DNA of 64,000 bases from JBBRBB01 sp963830175 (GTDB lineage: Bacteria; Bacteroidota; Bacteroidia; Chitinophagales; Chitinophagaceae). The position numbers and the translations under genes are program-made. Shown here one piece after another: positions 50,597 through 60,299 of the stretch (its first letter is position 1; the number at the start of each line of letters is the position of its first letter). The notes beneath the pieces are model-generated. The model saw nothing but the letters and a program-made list of their open reading frames with translations, searched no databases and was not told where the DNA came from. The DNA lies in NCBI GenBank assembly GCA_963830175.1, contig CAWHKV010000002.1:930001-994000 (forward strand). Reading direction: 5' to 3'.

Positions 50597-53500
50597 TTAA
50601 TTATTTACAAGTGATACAAATACATCTACATCAGGATTGTGAAGCAGGTAATCTGCCATTTCTTCGTTCATTCCAAATCCTCTAGCAGAAGATAATAAAC
50701 TAATTTCCATTTTCTCTGCCTCATCTTTCACTTTTAATTTTAAGGTGGCCTGTCCGGGATTTTTCTTCACATTTTCCGTAATAAAATTTACCATTGATTC
50801 TGTTAAAGCGGAGATGTTGAATTTTAATTCAAGGCATTTGGTTAGGGTTTGTTTGGCTGTTTCGAGTAACGAAACCGATTGCGCTTTAAATTCAAATTCA
50901 TCCTGCTTGTACCTTTCTTTGAAGTACCCTGAGATAAGCAGGTTTTTTCCAGCTTCAATATAATTCTGAAATCTTACATAATCATCGCTCCAAAATGTAA
51001 GTTCTGTTTTTGCACTGAAATCTTCAATTACAATTGTTGCAAAGTTGTGTCCTTTTCTGGTTACTTTATGTTGTGCGCTAATCACTAAACCTGCAATTCT
51101 AAAATTCTTATTCAGGTTAAGTTTTGTAAGCTCAATCGAATCATTTACCTCATTAAAATCCGCCAGGTTCATGATACCATAATGATTGAGTTCAAATTTA
51201 AAATGATCGAGCGGATGCCCACTCATATACATTCCGGTAACTTCCTTTTCATGATCCAGCAATTCCGTTAATGTCCATGGTTCGCAATTTGGAAGTTTTG
51301 GTGTGGAAATATCAGGCATTGTACTCTCTCCAAATAAACTTTGCGCACCGGTGGTTTTATTAACCTGGTATTGATTACCGAAACCAATAATTTTTTCAAT
51401 ACCGTTTTTTGTTTCATTTGGCGGAATAAAAAAGTATTGCGCACGATGCATTTCTTTAAAGGTGTCAAAAGCACCGGAATAAGTCAGGCTTTCAATAGAG
51501 CGTTTATTTACACTTCGCTGGTTAACCCTTTTTATAAAATCGAATATGTTAGTATAGTACCCGTTCTTGTTTTTTTCTTCGAGTATGTTTTCTATAGCTG
51601 CTTCGCCAACACCCTTTAAGCCTCCAAGTCCAAAACGAATTTCTTTTTTCTGGTTTACTGCAAACCCTTTCTGCGACTCGTTTACATCTGGTCCAAGCAC
51701 TTTAATGCCCATGCGTTTACACTCTTCCATATAGAATGTAATTTTTTCAATACTACCTGAATGATTCAATACCGCAGCCATATATTCACTGGGGTAATGG
51801 GCTTTTAAATAACCTGTCTGGTAGGCGACAAAAGCATAACATGTACTGTGAGATTTATTAAAAGCGTAATGAGCAAAAGCCTCCCAATCTATCCAAATTT
51901 TTTCAAGAATTTTTGGATCGTGGCCTTTTTTAGATGCACCATCAATAAAGCTGGTCTTCATTTTATCAAGCACAGCTTTTTGTTTTTTACCCATTGCTTT
52001 TCTTAGCACATCCGCTTCACCCTTAGTAAAACCTGCAAGACTTTGAGACAAAAGCATTACCTGTTCCTGGTAAACGGTTATGCCATACGTTTCTTTCAGG
52101 TGTTCTTCCATTGCAGGCAAATCGTATTCTACAACCTCTTTGCCATGCTTACGCAAAATATAACTGGGTATATAACTCATGGGTCCGGGGCGGAACAATG
52201 CATTCATGGCAATAAGATCATCCAGTTTATCCGGCTTTAATTCGCGCATGTATTTTTGCATGCCTGTGCTTTCGAATTGAAATGTTCCGTTTGTTTCTCC
52301 TTTCTGAAAAAGCTGGTAAGTTTTTTCATCATCCAGCGGAAGATTATCGAGGTCTATTGCAACCCCATAATTTTGTTTGATAAGTTCAAGCGCCGTTTTT
52401 AAAATAGATAAGGTCTTTAAACCTAAAAAGTCCATTTTTAAAACACCAGCATCTTCAATTACATCTCCTGAGATCTGTGTAACCCAAAGGTCTGAATCCT
52501 TTGCAGTTGCTACGGGTATTAATTCGGTAAGATCTTTTGGCGCGATGATGATTCCTGCTGCATGGATACCTGTATTGCGTACATTGCCCTCTAGGCGTTC
52601 TGCTTCTTTAAGCACCATTGCTTTAAGGTCATTACCATAATAATACTCTCTTAATTTTTTTACCTTTTCAAGATCTTCCGGGCCGAAATTTTCTTTTTCT
52701 GCCAGGGATTTTGGTCCTTCTTTTTCTGTTAAAGGCGCTTTTAAAATGCGTCCAAGATTTACACCCGGTTTATCAGATACCATCTTAGCAAGGGCATTGC
52801 TTTCAGCAAGTGGCAGGTCCATTACACGCGCCACATCTTTAATACTCATTTTGGCAGCCATGGTGCCATAAGTAATAATTTGTGCCACCTGGTTCTTGCC
52901 GTATTTTTTCACAACATAGTCAATCACTTTTTGTCTTCCTTCATCATCGAAATCCGTGTCTATATCCGGCATTGATTTTCGATCGGGGTTTAAAAACCTT
53001 TCAAAAAGCAACTTGTATTTTATCGGGTCTATGTTTGTTATGCCTATGCAGTACGCCACTACACTGCCTGCTGCAGAACCGCGGCCGGGACCAACGAACA
53101 CACCCATGTTTCTTCCGGCTTTAATAAAATCGCTTACAATTAAAAAGTAACCGGCAAAGCCCATTGTTTTTATAGTGAACAGTTCAAAGTCTAAACGTTC
53201 CCGAATCTCTTCGGTAATTTCTCCATACCTGTCTTTTGCACCCTGGTAAGTTAAATGATGAAGGAAATTCCATTGGTTTATATTGCTGTCTGCCGTTGTT
53301 TGAAATTCTTTAGGTACAGGGAATGCAGGCAGCAGGATGTCTTTCTTTAAATTTAAAACTTCAATTTTATCTACAATGGCATTGGTGTTATCAATAGATT
53401 CAGGAATGTCTTTAAATAATGCAGACATTTCTTCTGTTGATTTAAAATAAAACTGGTCGTTGGGGAATTTAAACCTGCGGTTTTTCATTGTCAGGTCATC

Positions 53501-54268
53501 ATTCACAAAATCATCATAACCGGGTGTTGATTGCTTTTCTCCAGTATTTAAGCAGAGCAAAATGTCATGGGCATTGTAATCTTCTTTATCAGTGTAATGG
53601 CTGTCGTTTGTAGCGATAACCGGAACATTATATTTTTTAGAAAACTTAAGCAGGGTAGCATTAATTATCTCCTGCTCTTTAATATTGTGTCGTTGTAACT
53701 CTATATAATAATCTTCATGAAAAAGATTAAGCCACCAGCGAAATTCATTTTCCGCTTCTTCCTCTCCCATATTTAATAATGTTTGCGGTATGTGAGCACC
53801 AATGCAACAGGTTGTTGCAATCAAACCTTCGTGGTATTTTTCTATCAATTCTTTATCTATACGCGGGTATTTACTGTAATACCCTTCTATAAATCCAGCG
53901 GATGTAAGTTTAATAAGGTTCTGGTAACCGGTTTTATTTTTTGCAAGCAACACCTGGTGATAACGGTCATCTTTCTGTTCTTTTGTAAAGCTTTTTTTGT
54001 GCCTGTTTTCAACCACGTAAAACTCGCATCCTACAATGGGTTTAACTACGGGTTCAAGAATGTCTTTACCATTTTCATCCTTCCCAACAATTTTTGTATT
54101 CTTCCATGCAGAATTTACAAAATCGAATACACCAAACATATTTCCATGATCAGTTATAGCAACTGCCGGCATGTTAAATTCTGCGGCTCTTTTATATAAG
54201 CTGTCTATAGAGGCAGCCCCATCTAATAGTGAATATTGCGTATGTACATGCAGGTGCGAAAACTTCAT
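50597..54268 (-). CDS. dnaE: DNA polymerase III subunit alpha
   Basis: The 1223-aa replicative polymerase has an N-terminal PHP domain with its metal-binding motifs visible (HLHVHTQYSLLDGA, AITDHGNMFG, VIATNDSHYT). The palm has GPGRGSAAGSVVAY and the catalytic acid motif PDIDTDFDDE (about 433-442), followed by the fingers GIHAAGIII, GPMSYIPSYI, a tandem HhH region (FGLGGLKGVGEAAI) and an OB fold near FRIAGLVISAQHKVTRKG. It is the DnaE1-type core replicase and is essential. It is the longest gene in the window and stands alone. Confidence 0.97.
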   Translation of the reverse strand: MKFSHLHVHTQYSLLDGAASIDSLYKRAAEFNMPAVAITDHGNMFGVFDFVNSAWKNTKIVGKDENGKDILEPVVKPIVGCEFYVVENRHKKSFTKEQKDDRYHQVLLAKNKTGYQNLIKLTSAGFIEGYYSKYPRIDKELIEKYHEGLIATTCCIGAHIPQTLLNMGEEEAENEFRWWLNLFHEDYYIELQRHNIKEQEIINATLLKFSKKYNVPVIATNDSHYTDKEDYNAHDILLCLNTGEKQSTPGYDDFVNDDLTMKNRRFKFPNDQFYFKSTEEMSALFKDIPESIDNTNAIVDKIEVLNLKKDILLPAFPVPKEFQTTADSNINQWNFLHHLTYQGAKDRYGEITEEIRERLDFELFTIKTMGFAGYFLIVSDFIKAGRNMGVFVGPGRGSAAGSVVAYCIGITNIDPIKYKLLFERFLNPDRKSMPDIDTDFDDEGRQKVIDYVVKKYGKNQVAQIITYGTMAAKMSIKDVARVMDLPLAESNALAKMVSDKPGVNLGRILKAPLTEKEGPKSLAEKENFGPEDLEKVKKLREYYYGNDLKAMVLKEAERLEGNVRNTGIHAAGIIIAPKDLTELIPVATAKDSDLWVTQISGDVIEDAGVLKMDFLGLKTLSILKTALELIKQNYGVAIDLDNLPLDDEKTYQLFQKGETNGTFQFESTGMQKYMRELKPDKLDDLIAMNALFRPGPMSYIPSYILRKHGKEVVEYDLPAMEEHLKETYGITVYQEQVMLLSQSLAGFTKGEADVLRKAMGKKQKAVLDKMKTSFIDGASKKGHDPKILEKIWIDWEAFAHYAFNKSHSTCYAFVAYQTGYLKAHYPSEYMAAVLNHSGSIEKITFYMEECKRMGIKVLGPDVNESQKGFAVNQKKEIRFGLGGLKGVGEAAIENILEEKNKNGYYTNIFDFIKRVNQRSVNKRSIESLTYSGAFDTFKEMHRAQYFFIPPNETKNGIEKIIGFGNQYQVNKTTGAQSLFGESTMPDISTPKLPNCEPWTLTELLDHEKEVTGMYMSGHPLDHFKFELNHYGIMNLADFNEVNDSIELTKLNLNKNFRIAGLVISAQHKVTRKGHNFATIVIEDFSAKTELTFWSDDYVRFQNYIEAGKNLLISGYFKERYKQDEFEFKAQSVSLLETAKQTLTKCLELKFNISALTESMVNFITENVKKNPGQATLKLKVKDEAEKMEISLLSSARGFGMNEEMADYLLHNPDVDVFVSLVNN

Positions 54269-54497
54269 AATAACACGGCTTGATAAAACGTTAGGATAAT
54301 AGTGGCTAAATTACAGGTAACGGCAAAATTGATTGTTTTACGTTTTGTGAAGATTGTTAATTTATCCACACCAGTTTGGCGTGTAGTATAATTACGACAC
54401 TGTATGTTATACACATTTGGGAAAAAGTTAGTTCCTTTGCCGCAACTTATCCCGATAGTTTATTTGAACCTTTTTGGTAAACTATATTGTGCAATTG

Positions 54498-55229
54498 ATG
54501 AATAATAAAAAAATATTACTTCCTCTTGCTGCTGTGTTTTTTCTTACCAGCTGCCAAAGCTTTAAAAATCTTTCTGCTAAAGATTATACATCAGCTTCGC
54601 GCCCGTTAGCTTCTAAGGTAAATAGTGATCCACGGTTTCTTGAGGATATAGCGGTAATTCCAGAAAATAAAACACAGGAAAGCAAGTATTCTTACAACAA
54701 CAAATCCAAGACAAAAAGATCTTCCATTAAAATAAAAACTCCGGAAGTAGTTGCCAGTCCCTTACAAACAAAATATTCCATTATAATGGATGTTAATGCT
54801 GAAAACCTTTCAAATACGGCGCTATTGCAGCAAATTGATGATTGGTGGGGAACAAAATACTGCCATGGCGGTGTTAATTATTCCTGCATTGATTGTTCAG
54901 CATTTACGCAAATGATGTTGCGGGATGTTTACCATGTTCGCATTCCACGAACAGCAGTAGAACAATATAAACTTACAAGACGTGTTAAAGAGAATGAATT
55001 AAAAGAAGGGGATCTTGTTTTCTTCAATACTACTTCTTCAGGTATTTCTCACGTAGGCCTGTATCTTACCAATGATAAATTTGTACATGCCAGCAGCAGT
55101 AATGGTGTTATTATTAGCGACCTTAATGAAGCCTACTGGAAAAAAAGATTTTCCGGCGGCGGCAGGGTTGCTTTCGACGCCTTCTCATCACCAGACTTTT
55201 CTGAAGACAAAGCTTCTACCAAAAAGTAA
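54498..55229 (+). CDS. NlpC/P60 family lipoprotein, peptidoglycan endopeptidase
   Basis: Started at ATG 54498 (243 aa); an upstream TTG at 54474 is less likely because the lipoprotein signal begins at MNNKKILLPL with lipobox LTSC (Cys19). The C-terminal NlpC/P60 domain has catalytic Cys133 (CIDCSAF), His185 (SHVGLYL) and a third polar residue His203 (KFVHASS). These enzymes cut D-Glu to diamino-acid links in the cell wall. It converges with the next gene with 2 nt between stops. Confidence 0.9.
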   Translation: MNNKKILLPLAAVFFLTSCQSFKNLSAKDYTSASRPLASKVNSDPRFLEDIAVIPENKTQESKYSYNNKSKTKRSSIKIKTPEVVASPLQTKYSIIMDVNAENLSNTALLQQIDDWWGTKYCHGGVNYSCIDCSAFTQMMLRDVYHVRIPRTAVEQYKLTRRVKENELKEGDLVFFNTTSSGISHVGLYLTNDKFVHASSSNGVIISDLNEAYWKKRFSGGGRVAFDAFSSPDFSEDKASTKK

Positions 55230-55231
55230 TT

Positions 55232-56179
55232 TTATTGTTGCAGTGGATTTTGCAGTGCATGTTGAAATTCATTCCATACTTCTTCAACAATAGTTGCTGC
55301 GGATGAAATTTCATTAATAAGTGCACTTGACTGGCCTATTTCCAGTTCCCCTTCATCAAGGTCACCTTCAAACATCCCTTTTTTAGCGCGCCCACGACCT
55401 AGCAATGTTTTTAATGAATCTTCCGAGGCACCCTCTGTTTCTGCATGGTTCACCTGTTTGAAAAATTTGTTTTTTAAAAGTCTTACAGGAACTACTTTTT
55501 TTAATGATAACATGGTATCTCCTTCGCTGGCTTGTAATACTGCTTCTTTAAAGTTGATATGAGAAGAGGCTTCATTACTACACACAAACCGGCTACCCAT
55601 TTGTACACCCTCGGCCCCAAGTACCATGGCAGCCAACATCTGCCTTCCGGTTGCAATACCGCCTGCAGCGATAACAGGTATGTTTACTGCCGCTTTAACC
55701 ATTGGAACCAACACAAGGGTTGTGGTTTCTTCGCGACCGTTGTGGCCGCCAGCTTCAAAGCCTTCTGCAACAACAGCGTCGCAACCAGCCTGTTGGGCTT
55801 TAACAGCAAACTTGCTGCTGCTTACTACATGAATAACAGTTAGGCCTGCTGCTTTAAACACGCCGGTATATTTTGATGGATTTCCTGCTGATGTAAACAC
55901 AACCGGTACTTTTTCACTAACAACTATTTCAACCAGTTTTTCTGTTTCGGGGTATAGTAAAGGAATATTTACACCAAATGGTTTATTTGTTGCTGCTTTG
56001 CATTGGTGAATGTGATGCAATAAATTCTCCGGGTGCATGCTGCCACTTCCAATAACACCCAGCCCCCCTGCATTACTAACTGCGCTTGCCAGTTTCCATC
56101 CGCTTGCCCACACCATTCCCGCCTGTATGATCGGGAAATTAATTTGTAACAAACGCGTAATGCGATTTGAAAATACCAT
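55232..56179 (-). CDS. Nitronate monooxygenase-like / FabK-like flavin enzyme
   Basis: I start it at ATG 56179 (315 aa); the frame is open to 56230, but that would overlap the upstream gene and adds atypical residues. The TIM barrel shows FPIIQAGMVWASGWKLASAVSNAGGLGVIGSG, KFAVKAQQAGCDAVVAEGFEAGGHNG (FMN/catalytic His), IPVIAAGGIATGRQ and AEGVQMGSRFVCSNEA. This group covers 2-nitropropane dioxygenases and FabK-type enoyl-ACP reductases; which applies is not clear. It is 22 nt from the nucleotidyltransferase upstream on the same strand. Confidence 0.85.
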   Translation of the reverse strand: MVFSNRITRLLQINFPIIQAGMVWASGWKLASAVSNAGGLGVIGSGSMHPENLLHHIHQCKAATNKPFGVNIPLLYPETEKLVEIVVSEKVPVVFTSAGNPSKYTGVFKAAGLTVIHVVSSSKFAVKAQQAGCDAVVAEGFEAGGHNGREETTTLVLVPMVKAAVNIPVIAAGGIATGRQMLAAMVLGAEGVQMGSRFVCSNEASSHINFKEAVLQASEGDTMLSLKKVVPVRLLKNKFFKQVNHAETEGASEDSLKTLLGRGRAKKGMFEGDLDEGELEIGQSSALINEISSAATIVEEVWNEFQHALQNPLQQ

Positions 56180-56201
56180 GCAGCATATTTTGGGTAAAGT
56201 A

Positions 56202-57209
56202 TTAATGATCCTGCGAGCCACCAAAATCAAGCTCTGTATTATCGCCTATGTTTAATTTGCGGCTTACACCTTTTACACTGGCATCGCTGCCAATTAGTGA
56301 GTTGTCCAATACCACTTCGAACAAAGCAGTAAAGCTGCCAACTATGCTATCGCGAATAATAGAGTTTTGAATGTTGGCATTAGCACCAATAGCAACGTGT
56401 GGGCCAACGATGGAGTTTTTTAAAACGCATCCATCTCCCAGGCTAACGGGTGGAATTATGATAGAATTTTCGCTTTTAATATTGTCTGAGATTATTCCGC
56501 CATATTTTTTTAATAATGTTGCGTTGCTCTCTAACAAGGTTTCTTTTTTACCGCAATCAAACCAACTTTTAACCTTAAACGATTTAAATTCAGCGCCGCG
56601 TTTTATCATGCAATCCAATGCATCCGTTAGGTTATACTCCCCATTATGCATGATGTTTTGCGTAAAAAGGTTCTGCAAACATTCATATAAAAACTGGGTG
56701 TCTTTTATTTTATAAATTCCTACCAAAGCCATGTTGCTTTTGGGTATGGAAGGTTTTTCAACTACATGTTCAATAAAATTTTCTTCATCTATTTCGGCTA
56801 CACCAAACTTCCTTGGGTCATCTACTTTTTTAATGCCCAGCATGTTGTAGGGCATGGCGATTACCTCCTTCACATCATACTCGCATATAGTATCACCAAG
56901 TGTTACCAAAATTTCATCATCTCCTACCAGAGTTTTTGTGAGTTCGATCGCATGCCCCGTTCCCTGCCTTTCATGCTGGTAAATAAAATGACAATTAAGG
57001 TGGGGGTATGTTTGTTTTACGTACTCCTGTATTTTTTCACCAAGGTATCCCACAACAAAAATAAAATCATTTATGCCTGCTTCACAAAGCTGGTCTACTA
57101 TAAAACGCAAAATGGATTTTCCTGCAATGGGTATAAGTGCCTTTGGCTGTGTATATGTATGGGGGCGAAGTTTAGTGCCTGCCCCGGCAACTGGTATTAT
57201 GGCTTTCAT
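56202..57209 (-). CDS. Sugar-1-phosphate nucleotidyltransferase
   Basis: The 335-aa protein has an N-terminal nucleotidyl-transferase fold with IIPVAGAGTKLRPHTYTQPKALIPIAGK, VTLGDTI (metal-binding Asp), FIEHVVEKP and FDCGKKETLLE. A short left-handed beta-helix follows (residues 245-335, GDGCVLKNSIVGPHVAIGANANI...), as in glucose-1-phosphate thymidylyl- or mannose-1-phosphate guanylyl-transferases with hexapeptide tails. It makes an activated sugar for cell envelope synthesis. Base and sugar are uncertain. Confidence 0.88.
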   Translation of the reverse strand: MKAIIPVAGAGTKLRPHTYTQPKALIPIAGKSILRFIVDQLCEAGINDFIFVVGYLGEKIQEYVKQTYPHLNCHFIYQHERQGTGHAIELTKTLVGDDEILVTLGDTICEYDVKEVIAMPYNMLGIKKVDDPRKFGVAEIDEENFIEHVVEKPSIPKSNMALVGIYKIKDTQFLYECLQNLFTQNIMHNGEYNLTDALDCMIKRGAEFKSFKVKSWFDCGKKETLLESNATLLKKYGGIISDNIKSENSIIIPPVSLGDGCVLKNSIVGPHVAIGANANIQNSIIRDSIVGSFTALFEVVLDNSLIGSDASVKGVSRKLNIGDNTELDFGGSQDH

Positions 57210-57402
57210 GAAAAGTATTCCTATTTCATAAATAGCAATGCGTACTATCTACACTACTAATTAAAGCGTGAAAGTAGTAATTAATTGAAATAATAAAACA
57301 TGCATATTTATTAATTGCAGAAAGCACATGCTTATCTTATTAATATGTGCATTTCTTTTAGTTAAGTTCAATGTGTAAAAAATCAACAATAATGTATTCT
57401 TC

Positions 57403-57410
57403 TATCTTTG
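57403..57410 (+). promoter_or_regulatory. Candidate -7 promoter element for glyA
   Basis: TATCTTTG followed by CCGC is a strong TAnnTTTG match, 19 nt before the glyA ATG. Confidence 0.55.
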
Positions 57411-57429
57411 CCGCAAATTTAGTTTAGGT

Positions 57430-58707
57430 ATGCAAAGAGATACAGCAGTATATGATCTTATAAATAAGGAATTAAAAAGGCAAAGGCAGGGAATTGAATT
57501 GATCGCCTCTGAAAATTTTGCCAGTTTACAGGTTATGCAATCTATGGGTAACGTTATGACTAATAAATATGCTGAAGGTTATCCCGGTCGCAGGTATTAT
57601 GGTGGGTGCGAGGTTGTTGACGAATCTGAACAATTGTGTATTGACCGTTTAAAGGAGATTTTTAATGTTCAATATGCAAATGTGCAACCACACAGTGGTT
57701 CACAGGCAAATGCTGCCGTGCTTTTAGCAGTTTTGCAACCCGGCGATAATATTCTTGGGTTAGATCTTAGCATGGGTGGACACCTTACGCATGGGTCTCC
57801 GGTTAATTTCAGTGGCAAATTATATAACTCTTTTTTTTATGGGGTTGACAGGGAAACTGGAATTATTGATTATGAAATGATGCGGGCAAAGGCAAAAGAA
57901 ACAAAGCCCAAACTTATAATATGCGGTGCAAGTGCATATAGCAGGGATTATGACTATAAACAAATTAGGGAAATTGCAGATGAAGTAGGGGCGATGGTAC
58001 TTGCAGACATTGCGCACCCCGCAGGTTTAATTGCGAAGAATTTGCTGAACGATCCTTTCGATCATTGCCAGATAGTGACCTCTACTACTCACAAAACCTT
58101 GCGTGGGCCGCGTGGTGGAATTATAATGATGAGAAATGATTTCGAAAATCCTTTTAATCAAAAAGACAATAAAGGCAACCTGAAGATGATGAGTAATTTG
58201 CTTGATATGGCTGTATTTCCCGGTGTTCAGGGTGGGCCGCTAGAGCATATTATTGCATCAAAAGCAATAGCTTTTGGCGAAATACTTACCCCGGCATTCA
58301 ACGATTATGCGGCGCAGATAATAAAGAATGCAAAGGCTATGGCCAGGCTATTTATGGATAAGGATTATAAAATTATAAGTGATGGTACAGATAACCATTT
58401 AATGTTAATAGACCTTAGGAATAAAAGCATTACTGGAAAAAAGGCTGAGAAATGGTTAGGCATGGCAGACATTACGGTAAATAAAAACATGGTTCCATTC
58501 GACGATAAAAGCGCTTTTGTTACCAGTGGAATAAGGATAGGGGTACCAGCTATAACCACGCGGGGATTAAACGAATCGCATATGGGTTTTGTAGTTGACA
58601 AAATTGATGAAGTGCTTCACCTCACCTATGAAAATGCTGTAACCAAAATTAAAACGGAGGTAAATGAATTTATGCAGCAGTTTATTTTATACCCGGAATT
58701 AGGATAA
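57430..58707 (+). CDS. glyA: Serine hydroxymethyltransferase
   Basis: The 425-aa PLP enzyme interconverts serine and glycine and charges folate with one-carbon units. It shows IELIASENFAS, NKYAEGYPGRRYYGGCEVVDE, PHSGSQANAAV, DIAHPAGLIA and the PLP Lys222 in TSTTHKTLRGPRGG. Length and motifs are standard. It is monocistronic with its own promoter and terminator. Confidence 0.97.
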   Translation: MQRDTAVYDLINKELKRQRQGIELIASENFASLQVMQSMGNVMTNKYAEGYPGRRYYGGCEVVDESEQLCIDRLKEIFNVQYANVQPHSGSQANAAVLLAVLQPGDNILGLDLSMGGHLTHGSPVNFSGKLYNSFFYGVDRETGIIDYEMMRAKAKETKPKLIICGASAYSRDYDYKQIREIADEVGAMVLADIAHPAGLIAKNLLNDPFDHCQIVTSTTHKTLRGPRGGIIMMRNDFENPFNQKDNKGNLKMMSNLLDMAVFPGVQGGPLEHIIASKAIAFGEILTPAFNDYAAQIIKNAKAMARLFMDKDYKIISDGTDNHLMLIDLRNKSITGKKAEKWLGMADITVNKNMVPFDDKSAFVTSGIRIGVPAITTRGLNESHMGFVVDKIDEVLHLTYENAVTKIKTEVNEFMQQFILYPELG

Positions 58708-58719
58708 TTATTAAAATAA

Positions 58720-58745
58720 AAAAAGCCGGTCAAAACCGGCTTTTT
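58720..58745. terminator. Terminator after glyA, bidirectional
   Basis: AAAAAGCCGGT (58720-58730) pairs with ACCGGCTTTTT (58735-58745), an 11-bp perfect stem with a 4-nt loop. It has T tracts on both strands, so it can also serve the convergent glycosidase-like gene. Confidence 0.88.
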
Positions 58746-58762
58746 GCATTATCAGAAATCCA

Positions 58763-60175
58763 CTATTCTTTTATGTTATTTAGTATATCCCTAAAGGTTT
58801 CTCCAGTTGTTCTTAAACTATATGTGGGATTTGTTGGATCAAAAACTAGGGTGTTATGTAACGCTTTTACATCGTAGGTTGAATTTCCATCTGCATCATA
58901 AAACACTGCTATCGGAAACGCATCGCATGGATGTGACAATATCTTATTTGTAAGATTGGCTGTTAAAATAGGTGATGTTGTTAATTGCCCCGTTTCATTG
59001 GTCATAACCTTTGGTGTAAGATTTTCGCACAGGTAAGCTAAAACAGTTTCCAACGCTCCTGGAGATAAATCATCCAAGCTTTTTCCGACTGAAGCAGGGT
59101 CACCACCTTCTTTTGTTGAATTCCAGGCTCTTAAAGCAACAGGCTCGTGCCAGTGAATATTTATGTAGCTGAGATTTAGCGTTTTATAACCTTCTACCAA
59201 GGTTTTTATAATGGTTAACCTGCTAACAATATATTGTGGAAGCTTGGTCCGGTCCATATCTTTGGCTGAGTTAGGCCCCATTGCATTTTGCACAAACTTG
59301 GTTGCACTTTCAGGATCGTTCTTTACATTCTTTAACCAGTCGTGCGTAGCGAAAGTGAGCTGCCTGGTCATTAAACCTCCGTTGGTTACTTTAACCCCTA
59401 CTTTGCCATTCCACCACCTGTACCTGCTGCAAACATCAACAGCTGTTCTTAATTCATCAATATAAGGCTGAAGACTGGCTTTTATATTTTCTTCACTTGA
59501 TGTATCAATAATGTGTTGAAAACTGTTGCCTTCTTCATTTTCGACAACAATAACTGCGGGTCTGTATTGCAGGGCATTTAATTCATCCAATACTTCCCTT
59601 AAAAATTTTGCATATTCACTAGGTGCAGGAAAGGGGGTTTTGTTGCCATCTGTTTCTACCCAGTTAACATTTAAAACTGCCTGAATACCGGCATCATTCA
59701 TCTGTTTATAATACTTTAAAAAAGAACTTTTGCCTACGGGATCTTGCCAGCGGTCGTGAGAGACATGCATCCGGTAGTATTTAACCCTGTAATCCATTGA
59801 AAGATCAACCGTCATTTGGTTGCTTGGTTCGTATTGGTATTTTGAATTGGTTGTTTTACTAATGTTATCGCTGGATGCGCTGGCACCTGCAAAAATTCCA
59901 AAGGGATTTTTATTGTAATTAACCGGGTTATCAGGTGGGTTTAAGTAATCGCAACCACAACTTAGGTTGCCACCGGTAATTGTTGAATCATCTCCACCAC
60001 CACCGCCATTTCCGTCGCCACCGCCACTTCCGTCACCGCCTCCATTTCCGCCGCCTCCTGTAGAGGTTGTATCGTTTCCAAAAGAATCTCCATTGATGCT
60101 TTTTTGGCACGATGCAATCAATAAAGTTAGCGTTACATAAAATAAATAGAGGTACCTGGTGGTAAATCTGTTCAT
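58763..60175 (-). CDS. Glycosidase-like lipoprotein with Gly/Asp-rich linker
   Basis: I start it at ATG 60175 (470 aa), which gives a lipoprotein signal ending in IASC (Cys23). A Gly-rich, Asp/Asn-dotted linker (about 40-62) tethers a TIM-barrel-like domain. Strand-end acids suggest a clan GH-A glycosidase: VVENEEG at 211-216 (possible acid/base) and VMTNETGQ at 390-397 (Glu394, possible nucleophile), with HWHEP in between. The family is not one I recognise. It is probably an outer-surface enzyme or sugar-binding protein. Confidence 0.65.
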   Translation of the reverse strand: MNRFTTRYLYLFYVTLTLLIASCQKSINGDSFGNDTTSTGGGGNGGGDGSGGGDGNGGGGGDDSTITGGNLSCGCDYLNPPDNPVNYNKNPFGIFAGASASSDNISKTTNSKYQYEPSNQMTVDLSMDYRVKYYRMHVSHDRWQDPVGKSSFLKYYKQMNDAGIQAVLNVNWVETDGNKTPFPAPSEYAKFLREVLDELNALQYRPAVIVVENEEGNSFQHIIDTSSEENIKASLQPYIDELRTAVDVCSRYRWWNGKVGVKVTNGGLMTRQLTFATHDWLKNVKNDPESATKFVQNAMGPNSAKDMDRTKLPQYIVSRLTIIKTLVEGYKTLNLSYINIHWHEPVALRAWNSTKEGGDPASVGKSLDDLSPGALETVLAYLCENLTPKVMTNETGQLTTSPILTANLTNKILSHPCDAFPIAVFYDADGNSTYDVKALHNTLVFDPTNPTYSLRTTGETFRDILNNIKE

Positions 60176-60299
60176 AGTGGTATCTGGATTATTTATAAAA
60201 AAATAAAAATATATCAAAAAAATCCTAAAGCAAAACTTTGTGCAAAAATCAATTAAGTTTTGTCAAAATGGGATAAGAATATGACCAGCAGTAAGGGTT

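Noticed and set aside
57324..57350. Inverted repeat GCACAT / ATGTGC in the gap before glyA, followed by a T-rich stretch
   Set aside because: Loop of 15 nt and only 6 bp, no gene to terminate on either strand at that point, and no riboswitch-like secondary structure could be built around it.
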